Of a stretch of DNA of 64,000 nt, positions 33,843-42,906 are shown one piece after another. How positions within the stretch are numbered: position 1 is the stretch's first letter; every line of letters begins with the position of its first letter. The stretch covers positions 28,554 through 92,553 of the forward strand of contig CAZEVY010000011.1 in assembly GCA_964515555.1 (NCBI GenBank). Direction: 5' to 3'. The DNA comes from CAZEVY01 sp964515555 (GTDB lineage Bacteria; Acidobacteriota; Terriglobia; Bryobacterales; Bryobacteraceae). A model generated the notes under the pieces. That model was not told where the DNA came from. It was given only the letters and a program-made list of their open reading frames with translations, and searched no databases. A program made the translations under genes and the position numbers.

Positions 33843-35876
33843 TCAGTCCTGGCCCTCACTCGGCGCGGCGGGCGATTTGCCGTCCTTAACGCGGTACTTC
33901 TCGAACCACGCCAGCAGATACAACTGCTGCGCGAGCCGGTGCGACGGACGCCGGAATCCATGGAATTCCTCGGGAATTCGCACCAGTAGCGTGTCCTTTT
34001 TCAACATTTTCAGAGCGCGATAGTACTCCTCGCTCTGACCCATCGGCGTGCGCAGATCGGCCTCGCCCGTCAGCACCATGGTCGGTGTGGCGACCTTGGC
34101 GACGTAGTGCAGCGGCGACCGCGCCGCGTACTCCATGGGGTCCTCCCAGGGAAACTTGCGGAACTGGTTGTACCACATGGCGCCGTCGGTGGTGCCGACG
34201 AAGGAGTGCCAGTTGATCACCGGACGCATGGAGACTGCCGCGCGGAAGCGGTTGGTGTGCCCGACGATCCATGCCGTAAGGACGCCGCCGCCGCTGCCGC
34301 CGCAGACGAACAGATTGCGGTCGTCGATGAAGCCGCGCGCGAGCGCCGCGTCGACGCTCGCCATCAGGTCGTCGAAATCCTTGTCGGGATAAGAATGCTG
34401 GATGCCGTTGACGAATTCCTGCCCATAGCCGGTCGAGCCGCGCGGATTCATATAGAGCAGCGCGTAGCCGTTGGCCGCGAAGTTCTGCCACGCCCAGTTG
34501 AACCCCACCGTGTAGGCCGACCACGGCCCGCCGTGAATGAACAGCACCATCGGGTACTTCTTCGACGCGTCGAAGTTTACCGGCTTCACGAGCCAGCCCT
34601 GCACGCGGAGGCCGTCCTTGCTGGTCGCCCATATCTCCTCGACGCCGCCGAGCTTCACGCCCTCGATTACGTCGCGATTCACGTCCACCAGCGTCCGGAT
34701 TGCCGGGCGGTCGACCGCGAAGGTCACCAGCGCGCCGGGCTCGTGATAGCTCGACCGCACCGCCGCGGCATGGCCCGAGGGCGAGATGGACACGCCCGCC
34801 AGCACGTGCGCGCCGTCGGTGATCTTGCGCTTCGGTCCGTCCAGCGGCGCGAAATAGAGGTTGGTCGTGCCGCGCTCGTTCATCGAATAGTAGATTCCCG
34901 ACCCGTCGCGCGCCCACTCGACGACATTGGGAGAATCGGGCAGGTTCTCCAGCCACGTCCGCCGCGAGCCGCCGTCGCGATTCATCACGTAGAGATTCGC
35001 CAGGTGAAACGTGAACCTGCGGTCGTCATATCCGGTGTAGGCGATCCAGCGGCCGTCCGGCGACACGCGCGGATTGTTGTCGGCGCCCTTGCGATCGGTC
35101 AGCGCGCGGATATCGCCGCTCGCCAGGTTCACCGCGTAAATCTCCGTGTTGCGCGGATCGTACTCGGCGTCGGCGCGGCGAACGCCGGAGACGTAGATCG
35201 TCTCGCCATCCGCCGACCATTCGGGCGACGCGTGATTGTACTTGCCCGTCGTGACCTGACGCGGCGTACCGCCAACCACGGCGTCGACGACGTACACGTG
35301 GCGGTATCCCTTCGGCGTCGGCCCGACACCGTCCTGGCGCCACGACAGTCGATCGATGAGGATGGCCGGGCGCGCCCACTCGGCGCCCTTGGGCTTGGCC
35401 GGCAGCTTGATCGCCAGGATCGGGTCGTCGTCTTCGACCAGCGCCACAAACGCGAGCCGCTTGCCGTCGGGCGACCACGACAGATCCGACGGGCGCTGCG
35501 TGAGGTGCGTCAGTTGCGCGACCTCGCGCGTGTCGAAGAACATCGTGTGGATCTGTGTGGTGCCGTCGCGATCGGAAAGGAAGGCGATGCGCTTCCCGTC
35601 GGGCGACCACACCGGCGCGCTGTCGCGCCAGGCGCCGTGCGTCAGCTCGCGGAGGCGCAAGCCGTCGCGGTCGACGATCCACAGATTGCTGCGATCCTGG
35701 TCCTTCATCTTGTCGGTCCAGGTCCGGCTGAAGACGATCTCGCGGCCGTCGGGCGAGATCGCCGGCGCCGAGACGGATTCCATTTCCATCATCGACGCCG
35801 AGTCGAGGGTGCGGTCTTTCTGTTGCGCGGTCGCGGTCAGCGCGGCCAGCAGCGCGAATCCAACCATCCTGTGCAT
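33843..35876 (-). CDS. S9 family prolyl oligopeptidase-type peptidase
   Basis: A 677-residue exported serine peptidase. A signal peptide (MVGFALLAALTATAQ) precedes a WD40/TolB-like beta-propeller at about residues 30-400 (ISPDGREIVFSRTW, WSPDGKRIAFLSDRDGTTQI) and an alpha/beta hydrolase domain. The catalytic residues are Ser in VCGGSGGGVL, Asp in TGEADLRTP and His in PEEFHGF; PMVLFIHGGPW supplies the oxyanion hole. It releases short peptides or acyl groups from N-termini. I start at MHRM (35876), because GGAGG lies 5 bases upstream and a TATACT box (35896-35901) precedes it. Confidence 0.9.
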   Translation of the reverse strand: MHRMVGFALLAALTATAQQKDRTLDSASMMEMESVSAPAISPDGREIVFSRTWTDKMKDQDRSNLWIVDRDGLRLRELTHGAWRDSAPVWSPDGKRIAFLSDRDGTTQIHTMFFDTREVAQLTHLTQRPSDLSWSPDGKRLAFVALVEDDDPILAIKLPAKPKGAEWARPAILIDRLSWRQDGVGPTPKGYRHVYVVDAVVGGTPRQVTTGKYNHASPEWSADGETIYVSGVRRADAEYDPRNTEIYAVNLASGDIRALTDRKGADNNPRVSPDGRWIAYTGYDDRRFTFHLANLYVMNRDGGSRRTWLENLPDSPNVVEWARDGSGIYYSMNERGTTNLYFAPLDGPKRKITDGAHVLAGVSISPSGHAAAVRSSYHEPGALVTFAVDRPAIRTLVDVNRDVIEGVKLGGVEEIWATSKDGLRVQGWLVKPVNFDASKKYPMVLFIHGGPWSAYTVGFNWAWQNFAANGYALLYMNPRGSTGYGQEFVNGIQHSYPDKDFDDLMASVDAALARGFIDDRNLFVCGGSGGGVLTAWIVGHTNRFRAAVSMRPVINWHSFVGTTDGAMWYNQFRKFPWEDPMEYAARSPLHYVAKVATPTMVLTGEADLRTPMGQSEEYYRALKMLKKDTLLVRIPEEFHGFRRPSHRLAQQLYLLAWFEKYRVKDGKSPAAPSEGQD

Positions 35877-35895
35877 CCTGCCTCCAGTGGGAGCG

Positions 35896-35901
35896 AGTAT
35901 A
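35896..35901 (-). promoter_or_regulatory. Candidate -10 box of the first S9 peptidase gene
   Basis: On the minus strand this reads TATACT, 19 bases before the ATG at 35876, with a GGAGG ribosome-binding site in between. Unlike several neighbours, this gene would have a short leader. No clear -35 element is seen. Confidence 0.4.
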
Positions 35902-35911
35902 GCAACACTCC

Positions 35912-38287
35912 CTAATTCCACTCCGGCGGCTCCACGCCGTGCAGGTGATGGACGAAGAAATCCCACAGCAGGCGGCGGCCGAAGTTACCGCCCGCGCCGT
36001 GCCCGCCTCCGGGGACGAACAGCAGATCGTGCTTCTTGTTGGCCTTGATGAGCGCGTTCACCACCTGGAGCGTCGACGCCGGGTCGACGTTGGTGTCCAG
36101 CTCGCCGACAATCAGCAGCAACTTGCCCTTCAGCTTGTGGGCGTTGTCGACGTTCGACGAGGCCGAGTAGTGCGGCCCGAGCGGCCAGCCCATCCACTGC
36201 TCGTTCCACCAGATCTTGTCCATGCGATTGTCGTGGCAGCCGCTGTTGGCGACACCGGCTTTATAGAAGTCGCCGTGAAACAGCAATCCGCCCATCGTGT
36301 TCTGGCCGCCCGCGGAATTGCCGTATAATCCGACGCGAGTAATGTCGTAATACGGATACTTCGCCGCCACCGCGCGGTGCCACGCGATGCGATCCGGAAA
36401 TCCCGCGTCGCCCAGGTTCTTCCAGGCGGCGTCGTGAAAGGCCTTGGAGCGGTTGTTCGTGCCCATCCCGTCGATCTGCACGATGATGAATCCGAGCTCC
36501 GCGATTCCTTCCGACGCCTCGGAAAACGTCTTCGGCACGAAGGAGCCTTGAGGCCCCGCGTAGATGCGCTCCACGACGGGGTATTTCTTCGAGGGATCGA
36601 AATTGCGCGGCCGGTGGATGACTCCCCAGATCCCGGTCCTGCCGTCGCGGCCCATGGCCGTGAAGATCTCGGGCGGCCGCCAGCCCTCGTCGAGCAGTGG
36701 CTGCATGTCGCCGCGCTCGAGGTCCATCACCTTGCGGCGATCTTCCGTCGACCGCAGTTCGGCGACCGGCGCCAGGTCCACGCGCGACCAGGTGTCGACA
36801 TAGTACTTCCGGTCGGAGGAGAACGTCACGGTGTGGTTGCCGTCGGCCTCGGTGAACGCGACCAGGCCGGTTCCGTCGAAATTGATCCGGAAATAATGCG
36901 TGAAATACGGGTCTTTTCCGGCGTGCATGCCGCTCGCCTGAAACCAGATCTGGCGAGCCTTTTCGTCGACGTGATCGACGCTGCGCACCACCCACTCGCC
37001 GCGGGTGATCTGGTTCTTCATGCGGCCGGTCAGTCCGTCGTAAAGATAGAGATGCGCCCAGCCGTCGCGCTCGGACATCCAGATGATTTCCCTGCCGTCG
37101 TCGAGATCGCGGCGGAGCTTCTTGCCGGTGTCGCGCGGATTGGGGAGCAGCGGCCGGTAGTTGATGAACGTCGCGCTTTCCTCGACGATCAGCGGGCGCG
37201 CGGCGCCGTCCAGCGCGACCTCCACCACGCGATACAGCTGGTGTCCGCGCTGGTTGTACTCGAACGTGAACGCCCGCCCGTCCTTCCACCACACCGGCGG
37301 CGTCAGGCTGTAGGGATTCGGAAACAGCGCGTTGTCGATCTCCACCGCCCGCCGCGTCTGGGTGTCGAACAGCACCGGGCGCGCGACGTCGAGCGTGTCG
37401 CCGGGCTTGGCGTAGAGGCGGCTGGAGTATTTCGGCTGAAGCTGGTCCACGGGCGACGACTCGATGAAGTGGATCTCGCGCCGCGCTCCAGGCCGCACGC
37501 GGTAGGCGACCAGCCTTCGCGAGTCCGGCGACCAGGCAATCGACTGGAGCGTGTAGTAATTGTTCTCCGACCCGTCGAAGCTCAGCGCCGACGAACCCGA
37601 TTGTCCTGCCGGCCGCAGGTGCACATTGTAGTTGACGATCGCCGCTTCCCACTTCCCGTCCGGCGACATGCGTCCCGGCGGCGGCGGAGGCGGCTGGAAC
37701 GGCCCGAAGGCGCCCTGCTGCTGGCGCTGCTGTCCCTGTCCCTGCTGCCGTTGGCCGACCTGCGGCGAGGGCGTTTCTTGGACGATGCCATCGGCGACGT
37801 CGTTCTCGAACTCGGCGGGGCTCTCGTCGTCTGGCGGCCCGGGGCCGCGGCCCGGGAGCGCATCGGGCGGCGCCGTCCCCGTCTTCCGGCACGAATAGTC
37901 GACCAGGTCGCACCGCCAGGTCGCGCCGGCCGCGGCGAACATGAGGGCGCGCTCGCCGTCGGCGAAGGCGATCGAGACGAACGGCAGGGTGGCCGCGGTG
38001 TAGCTGGCGCCGGCCGCGGTCGAGAGCGCCGTGGCGAGCCGGGCGTGATCGAACGCCGGGCGCTTCACCGCGGCCTTCGCCTCCACCAGTACGAACTCGA
38101 AGCCGCCCTTGACGGTCTTGCGATACCAGAAGCGGTCCGACTCGCCGATCCAATTGATCGGCCCCGCGACATGAATCGCGCGCGCCTGCGGGCGGTTCGA
38201 CACGGCCAGGGCGCGCTGGTAATCGGCGGTGGTTCCCTGAGCGAACAACGCGGGGATTCCAAGCAACACGAGCGCCAGTCGTTTCAT
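35912..38287 (-). CDS. S9 family dipeptidyl-peptidase IV-like peptidase
   Basis: A 791-residue exported peptidase with a signal peptide (KRLALVLLGIPALFAQG). A DPP-IV-like propeller region covers roughly residues 40-550 and the C-terminal hydrolase domain contains GLYGNSAGGQNTMG (Ser), VGELDTNVDP (Asp) and PGGGHGAGG (His). Around residues 170-200 there is a Gln/Gly/Pro-rich insert (QRQQGQGQQRQQQG followed by six Pro). It likely removes dipeptides from proline-containing peptides in the periplasm. A CATACT box lies 8 bases before the ATG. It is upstream of, and on the same strand as, the other S9 gene, but each has its own promoter-like box. Confidence 0.9.
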   Translation of the reverse strand: MKRLALVLLGIPALFAQGTTADYQRALAVSNRPQARAIHVAGPINWIGESDRFWYRKTVKGGFEFVLVEAKAAVKRPAFDHARLATALSTAAGASYTAATLPFVSIAFADGERALMFAAAGATWRCDLVDYSCRKTGTAPPDALPGRGPGPPDDESPAEFENDVADGIVQETPSPQVGQRQQGQGQQRQQQGAFGPFQPPPPPPGRMSPDGKWEAAIVNYNVHLRPAGQSGSSALSFDGSENNYYTLQSIAWSPDSRRLVAYRVRPGARREIHFIESSPVDQLQPKYSSRLYAKPGDTLDVARPVLFDTQTRRAVEIDNALFPNPYSLTPPVWWKDGRAFTFEYNQRGHQLYRVVEVALDGAARPLIVEESATFINYRPLLPNPRDTGKKLRRDLDDGREIIWMSERDGWAHLYLYDGLTGRMKNQITRGEWVVRSVDHVDEKARQIWFQASGMHAGKDPYFTHYFRINFDGTGLVAFTEADGNHTVTFSSDRKYYVDTWSRVDLAPVAELRSTEDRRKVMDLERGDMQPLLDEGWRPPEIFTAMGRDGRTGIWGVIHRPRNFDPSKKYPVVERIYAGPQGSFVPKTFSEASEGIAELGFIIVQIDGMGTNNRSKAFHDAAWKNLGDAGFPDRIAWHRAVAAKYPYYDITRVGLYGNSAGGQNTMGGLLFHGDFYKAGVANSGCHDNRMDKIWWNEQWMGWPLGPHYSASSNVDNAHKLKGKLLLIVGELDTNVDPASTLQVVNALIKANKKHDLLFVPGGGHGAGGNFGRRLLWDFFVHHLHGVEPPEWN

Positions 38288-38295
38288 AGAGAAAG

Positions 38296-38301
38296 AGTAT
38301 G
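38296..38301 (-). promoter_or_regulatory. Candidate -10 box of the DPP-IV-like gene
   Basis: CATACT on the minus strand ends 8 bases before the ATG at 38287, the leaderless spacing seen elsewhere. The divergent esterase gene has a matching ATACTCT arrangement on the other side of the 114-base spacer. Confidence 0.35.
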
Positions 38302-38387
38302 ATATCCGCGGCCGCCCCGCTGCGCGGCGAGACGTCGCCGGCAAGCGCCCGCCCGGCGAATTGCCGCGCGGCCCGCGGCGCGTTTTC

Positions 38388-38393
38388 GATACT
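38388..38393 (+). promoter_or_regulatory. Candidate -10 box of the esterase-led operon
   Basis: GATACT ends 8 bases before the ATG at 38402. The string ATACTCT is shared with the divergent promoter at 38294-38300 and with the LacI-controlled promoters near 53.5 and 59.4 kb. Confidence 0.35.
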
Positions 38394-38401
38394 CTGGACT
38401 C

Positions 38402-39703
38402 ATGCGACTCCTCGCCGCCCTCCTGGCGCTGTCGTACGCCGTCGTGTTTGCCCAGTCCGAAGCCACGCCCGGCACGCTCGCCGCATCGCGACGCACCGTC
38501 CCGGCGTCCGGCGTCTACGACGACCACCGCGCCGGTCGCGAGGGCGGTCTCACCAGGCACGTGCTCGCTCTCGACGACACCGAGTCCTTCCGCGCCGAGG
38601 CCGAGCGCGCGGGCCGCATCTACCTCGCCGACGACTCGCTGTGCGACGCCACGGGCTTCCGCTTCGTCGCCGGCAACAACCTCGGCCTCTACGAGATGGG
38701 CGACACCATCCCGATGCTCCCCAATACGCGCATCTCCGTCGAGGCGTCGTGTCCCGCCAGCTTCCGGTTGTTCCTCGACGACGGTCTCGTCCATGAAGCG
38801 GCCGGCGCGCGCTTCGACTTCACTCCCACGCAGCCCGGCGCCTATCGCGTGGAAGCATCGCTCGAGATCGACGGCGCCGCGCGCCCATGGATTCGGTCCG
38901 GCGTCATACGCCTCGCGACTCCAGCCGCGAACGCGCTTCAACTGCCATCCTCCGCGATCTCCCCCGAAGTCGAAGCGCATCGCGACATCCCCTACGCCGA
39001 CGGCAAGCCCGAGGACGCCGCCAAGCACAAGCTCGACGTATTCGTCCCGAAGGGCAGGAAGAACTTCGCGGTGTTCTTCTTCGTACACGGCGGCGCCTGG
39101 CGCACCGGCGACCGCTCGCGATACGCCGCGCTCGGCAATCGCTTCGCCCGCGAGGGCCTGGGCGTGGTGATTCCCAGCTATCGGCTCTCGCCCGCCAGCC
39201 TGCACCCGGCGCACATCGAGGACGTCGCCGCGGCCTTCGCCTGGACCGCGAAGAACATCGCCGGCCATGGCGGCGACGCCACGCGCATCTACATCGGCGG
39301 GCACTCGGCGGGCGGACATCTCTCGGCGCTGCTGGCGCTCGACCCGCGATATCTGGAGCGCCACGGCCTGTCGTCGAAAAACATCCGCGGCGTGATCCCT
39401 ATGTCGGGCGTTTACGAGGTCGACCTGCTGGTCAACGTCTTCGGCGCCGACGCCGAGGTGCGCCGCCAGGCGTCGCCCATGCAGCACGTGAAGGCGCCCG
39501 CGCCGCCCTTCATCGTGACCTACTGCCAATGGGACTACCCGTTCCTGCCCGCGCAGGCCAAGGCGTTCCACGCCGCGCTGCGCAAGGCGGGAGTGAGAAG
39601 CGAACTCGTCTACGTCCCCGGCGAGAGCCACATTTCCGAGATCGTCAACATCGTCAAGGACGGCGACCTGACCGCGCGGACCGTGCTGAGGTTCGTGAAG
39701 TGA
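38402..39703 (+). CDS. Secreted alpha/beta hydrolase (esterase/lipase, BD-FAE-like)
   Basis: A 433-residue protein with a signal peptide (LLAALLALSYAVVFAQ). Residues about 20-185 form an extra N-terminal beta-rich domain I do not recognise. The esterase domain has the oxyanion motif HGGAW at 229-233, the nucleophile elbow GGHSAGGH with S302, and candidate Asp and His near the C-terminus (CQWDYPF and GESHISE). It belongs with the hormone-sensitive-lipase/feruloyl-esterase-like group and should hydrolyse small esters in the periplasm. Its stop overlaps the HtrA start (GTGA), and it leads a seven-gene overlapping run. Confidence 0.85.
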   Translation: MRLLAALLALSYAVVFAQSEATPGTLAASRRTVPASGVYDDHRAGREGGLTRHVLALDDTESFRAEAERAGRIYLADDSLCDATGFRFVAGNNLGLYEMGDTIPMLPNTRISVEASCPASFRLFLDDGLVHEAAGARFDFTPTQPGAYRVEASLEIDGAARPWIRSGVIRLATPAANALQLPSSAISPEVEAHRDIPYADGKPEDAAKHKLDVFVPKGRKNFAVFFFVHGGAWRTGDRSRYAALGNRFAREGLGVVIPSYRLSPASLHPAHIEDVAAAFAWTAKNIAGHGGDATRIYIGGHSAGGHLSALLALDPRYLERHGLSSKNIRGVIPMSGVYEVDLLVNVFGADAEVRRQASPMQHVKAPAPPFIVTYCQWDYPFLPAQAKAFHAALRKAGVRSELVYVPGESHISEIVNIVKDGDLTARTVLRFVK

Positions 39704-41079
39704 CCCGGCGACTCCTGCTCGCCGCCCTGGCGGCTGCTCTCGCCTCCGCGCAAACGCAGCCTCCCGGTCTTCGCGAGATCAACGACCATTTCGTCAGGCT
39801 CTCCGAGCGGCTCACGCCGGCCGTCGTCCTGGTCGTCAGCAACGCCTACCGCCCGCTCTCGATGGAAGAGGCCGCCGCGCCCGTCGCGCTCCAGCAGAGC
39901 GCCGGCTCCGGAGTGATCCTGAGCCCCGACGGCTACATCGTCACCAACGCGCACGTCGTCGCCGGCGCCACCCAGGTGCGCGTGCAGTTCGCCTCCGAGC
40001 GCGGCGGCGCCCGGAGCATTGTGCGGCCGCCGGGCCGTGTGCTGCCCGCGCGCATCGCCGGCATCGACCGCGAGACCGACCTGGCGCTCCTCCGCGTCGA
40101 CGCCACTGGCCTCGCGCACCTGCCGCTCGCCGATTCCGACGAAGTCCGCCAGGGCCAGCTCGCGCTCGCCATCGGCAGCCCGCTGGGCCTGGAGAACTCC
40201 ATCAGCATGGGCGTCGTTTCGAGCGTCGCGCGGCAGCTTCGTTCCGAGGACCGCGTCGTGTACCTGCAAACCGACGCGCCCATCAATCCCGGCAACAGCG
40301 GCGGACCGCTGGTCGACGCCGAGGGCCGCGTCATCGGCATCAACACCAGCATCCTCTCCCAGTCGGGCGGCAGCGAAGGCCTGGGTTTCGCCGTGCCCAG
40401 CAACATCGTGCGATCCGTCACCGAGCAGTTGAAGAAGCACGGCGTCGTCGTGCGCGGCGATATCGGGGTCGAAGCGCAGACCATCACTTACGCCATGGCG
40501 GCCGCGCTCGGCCTGGCGCGCGAATCCGGCGTCGTCATCGCCGACGTGACGCCCAAGAGTCCCGCCGACAACGCCGATCTCCGAATCGGCGACATCGTCG
40601 TCGCGCTCAACGGGAAACCCATGGAGAACGCGCGCCAGTTCCACGTCAATGTTTACTATCAGCCCGTCGCCGGAACCATCCGCCTCGACCTGCTGCGCGG
40701 CGCCGCCAGCCTCTCGAAGACCGTCGTCGTGCTCGACCGCAGCGACGACAAGGAGCGCTTCCGCAAGATCGTCGACGAGCGGCAGAATCTCGTGCCGCGC
40801 CTGGCGATACTGGCGCTCGGACTCGACGCCAGGACCGTCGAGCTGTTCGGCGGGCTGCGCCGCAACTACGGCATCCTGGTCGCGAGCCTGGCCTTGCAGG
40901 CCGGCGGTCCGCGCGGGCTGCTTCAGGCCGGCGACGTCATCTACACGATCAACAACCAGCCGGTCTCGACGCTGCACGAGATGCGCGCCATCGTCGAGAA
41001 GTTCCCCTCCGGCGAGACCATCGTCCTGCAAATCGAGCGGTCGGGAAAGCTACGCTTCGTGGAGGTGCCTCTCGAGTGA
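39700..41079 (+). CDS. HtrA/Deg-type serine protease with two PDZ domains
   Basis: A 459-residue periplasmic protease. It starts at a GTG that overlaps the esterase stop, giving the signal peptide TRRLLLAALAAALASAQ. The trypsin-like triad is H85 (TNAHVV), D127 (DRETDLALL) and S200 (NPGNSGGPL). Two PDZ domains follow at about residues 250-335 and 385-455 (YGILVASLALQAGGPRGLLQAGDVIYTINNQPV). It resembles DegP/DegQ in architecture and should degrade or refold misfolded envelope proteins. It is coupled on both sides by GTGA junctions. Confidence 0.92.
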   Translation: MTRRLLLAALAAALASAQTQPPGLREINDHFVRLSERLTPAVVLVVSNAYRPLSMEEAAAPVALQQSAGSGVILSPDGYIVTNAHVVAGATQVRVQFASERGGARSIVRPPGRVLPARIAGIDRETDLALLRVDATGLAHLPLADSDEVRQGQLALAIGSPLGLENSISMGVVSSVARQLRSEDRVVYLQTDAPINPGNSGGPLVDAEGRVIGINTSILSQSGGSEGLGFAVPSNIVRSVTEQLKKHGVVVRGDIGVEAQTITYAMAAALGLARESGVVIADVTPKSPADNADLRIGDIVVALNGKPMENARQFHVNVYYQPVAGTIRLDLLRGAASLSKTVVVLDRSDDKERFRKIVDERQNLVPRLAILALGLDARTVELFGGLRRNYGILVASLALQAGGPRGLLQAGDVIYTINNQPVSTLHEMRAIVEKFPSGETIVLQIERSGKLRFVEVPLE

Positions 41080-42020
41080 GTGAATTCGACGTCGTCGGCG
41101 TGGGCCTTAACGCCACCGACACCCTTCTGGTGGTGTCCCACTTCCCGGCCTACGCCGGCAAGGTGCCCTTTGAAAAGGAGATTCTCAGTCCCGGCGGGCA
41201 GGTGGCGACCGCCATGGTCGCCTGCGCGTGCCTGGGCCTGCGCGTGAAATACATCGGCACCGTCGGCGACGACGAGCGTGGCCGCGTGCAGATGGCCAGC
41301 CTGCGCGCCTCCGGCATCGATCTCGAGCACGTGCAGCAGCGGAAGGGCTGCGAGAACCAGTCGGCCTACATCATCATCGACCGCTCCACCGGCGAGCGCA
41401 CCGTGCTGTGGCGCCGTCCGGAGAGCCTGCGGCTCGCGCCCGAGGAGATCGCGCCCGAGCAGATCGCCGGAGCGCGGATGTTGCACATCGACGGACACGA
41501 CACGCCCGCCGTCGAGCGCGCGGCGCGCATCGCGCGCGAGCGCGGCATCCCGGTGACCGTCGACGTCGACACCGTGTACCACGGCTTCGACCGTGTGCTG
41601 CCGTTCGTCGACTACCTGGTCACCAGCTCCGAGTTTCCCGCGCAGTGGACCAACGAGCACGATCCGTTCAAGGCGCTGGAGCGCATTCAAGACGAATTCG
41701 GCATGCGTGTCGCCGCCATGACGCTGGGCGCGCACGGCTGCCTGGCGCGCACCGAAGGGCGGTTCCACTATTCACCGGCCTTCGTGGTCAACTGCGTCGA
41801 CACCACCGGCGCGGGCGACGTCTTCCACGGGGCCTTTTGTTACGCCGTCCTCAAGGGCATGCCGATGGGCGCCGCGCTCGATTTCTGCAACGCCATGGCC
41901 GCCGTCAACTGCACGGCGCTGGGCGCGCGCGGGGGCATCTGCGGCGTCGAGGAGGCCGAGGTGCTGATGCGCCGCGCCGACCGGCGGTCGCATCCCGACT
42001 TCGAGGCGCGGGGCGCATGA
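41076..42020 (+). CDS. PfkB family carbohydrate kinase
   Basis: A 314-residue ribokinase-like kinase. The N-terminal GVGLNATDTLLVVSHFP and SPGGQVATAMVACACLGLRVKYIGTVGDDERG segments bind the sugar, and VDTTGAGDVFHGAFCYAVLKG is the PfkB signature 2 with the anion hole and catalytic Asp. The substrate could be ribose, fructose or a nucleoside; nothing in the sequence decides it. The GTG start overlaps the HtrA stop, and its own stop overlaps the rhomboid ATG (ATGA). Confidence 0.9.
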   Translation: MSEFDVVGVGLNATDTLLVVSHFPAYAGKVPFEKEILSPGGQVATAMVACACLGLRVKYIGTVGDDERGRVQMASLRASGIDLEHVQQRKGCENQSAYIIIDRSTGERTVLWRRPESLRLAPEEIAPEQIAGARMLHIDGHDTPAVERAARIARERGIPVTVDVDTVYHGFDRVLPFVDYLVTSSEFPAQWTNEHDPFKALERIQDEFGMRVAAMTLGAHGCLARTEGRFHYSPAFVVNCVDTTGAGDVFHGAFCYAVLKGMPMGAALDFCNAMAAVNCTALGARGGICGVEEAEVLMRRADRRSHPDFEARGA

Positions 42021-42685
42021 TCCCGCTTCGCGATTCGCAGCCGAGCCGCTCCACCCCCTGGATCACCATCGCCATCATCGCCGTCAACGTAAGCGTCTTC
42101 CTCTACCAGGCGACGCTCGACCCCTTCTCCCAGAACTACTTCATCATGACCTACGGCATGATCCCGGACCGCCTCGTTCCCTCCACCCTCTTCAGCTCCA
42201 TGTTTCTGCACGGCGGCTGGCTGCACCTGATCGGCAACATGTGGTTCCTGTGGATCTACGGCGACAACGTCGAGGACGTGCTGGGCCGGTCGCGCTACCT
42301 GACGTTCTACCTGCTGTGCGGGCTCGTGGCCGCGCTCACGCACCTGCTGTTCAACGCCGATTCGCGCGTGCCCACCGTCGGCGCCAGCGGCGCCATCGCC
42401 GGCGTCATGGGCGGGTACCTACTGAAGTTCCCGCACTCGCGCATCGTCACGCTGGTGCCCATCATCGTGTTCTTCACCACCATCGAGGTGCCCGCCTTCC
42501 TGATTCTGATCTACTGGTTCGTGATCCAGGTGTTCAGCGGCATCGGCTCGGTGGGCGAATCGCATCTCTCGCAGGGAGGCGTGGCGTGGTTCGCGCACGT
42601 GGGCGGATTCGTCGCCGGACTGGCGCTCATCAAGATTCTCAAGACCGGGGAACGGTACCGCCGCCGCGCGGACCTGTGGTGGTGA
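42017..42685 (+). CDS. Rhomboid family intramembrane serine protease
   Basis: A 222-residue polytopic protein. GGWLHLIGNMWFLWIYGDNVE is the rhomboid L1/helix 2 region, GASGAIAGVMGGYL carries the catalytic Ser and AHVGGFVAGL carries the catalytic His. Rhomboids cut single-pass membrane proteins inside the bilayer. It is translationally coupled to pfkB (ATGA) and to the glutaredoxin-like gene (TGATG). Its place beside HtrA suggests a joint envelope proteolysis role, by inference. Confidence 0.92.
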   Translation: MIPLRDSQPSRSTPWITIAIIAVNVSVFLYQATLDPFSQNYFIMTYGMIPDRLVPSTLFSSMFLHGGWLHLIGNMWFLWIYGDNVEDVLGRSRYLTFYLLCGLVAALTHLLFNADSRVPTVGASGAIAGVMGGYLLKFPHSRIVTLVPIIVFFTTIEVPAFLILIYWFVIQVFSGIGSVGESHLSQGGVAWFAHVGGFVAGLALIKILKTGERYRRRADLWW

Positions 42686-42906
42686 TGGCGAGAATCACGT
42701 TATACACGCGCCAGGGATGTCATCTGTGCGGCGCCGCGCGCGCCGTGCTCGAGCGGACGGGCTTCCATTTCGAGGCGGTGGACATCGACGGCGACCCGGA
42801 ATTGCGCGCGCTCTACGACCTCGAGGTCCCCGTCATCGCCATCGACGGACGGCCGGTCTTCCGCGGCGCGGTGGATTTCGACGCGCTCATCCAGAGGCTG
42901 AAATGA
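42685..42906 (+). CDS. Glutaredoxin-like thiol-redox protein
   Basis: A 73-residue thioredoxin-fold protein with MARITLYTRQGCHLCGAARAVLE, giving a CHLC active site, then the cis-Pro motif VPVIAIDGRPVFRG. It belongs to the short glutaredoxin/NrdH-like (DUF836-type) group that handles disulfides or mixed thiols. It starts on the A of the rhomboid TGA (TGATG), and its stop overlaps the start of the BshB1-like deacetylase. In this setting a link to low-molecular-weight thiol (bacillithiol-type) metabolism is plausible. Confidence 0.88.
   Translation: MARITLYTRQGCHLCGAARAVLERTGFHFEAVDIDGDPELRALYDLEVPVIAIDGRPVFRGAVDFDALIQRLK

Noticed and set aside
38288..39631. Upstream extension of the DPP-IV-like frame (in-frame starts up to 39631)
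   Set aside because: The extension runs antisense to the esterase gene and lacks homology; the signal peptide and promoter support the start at 38287.
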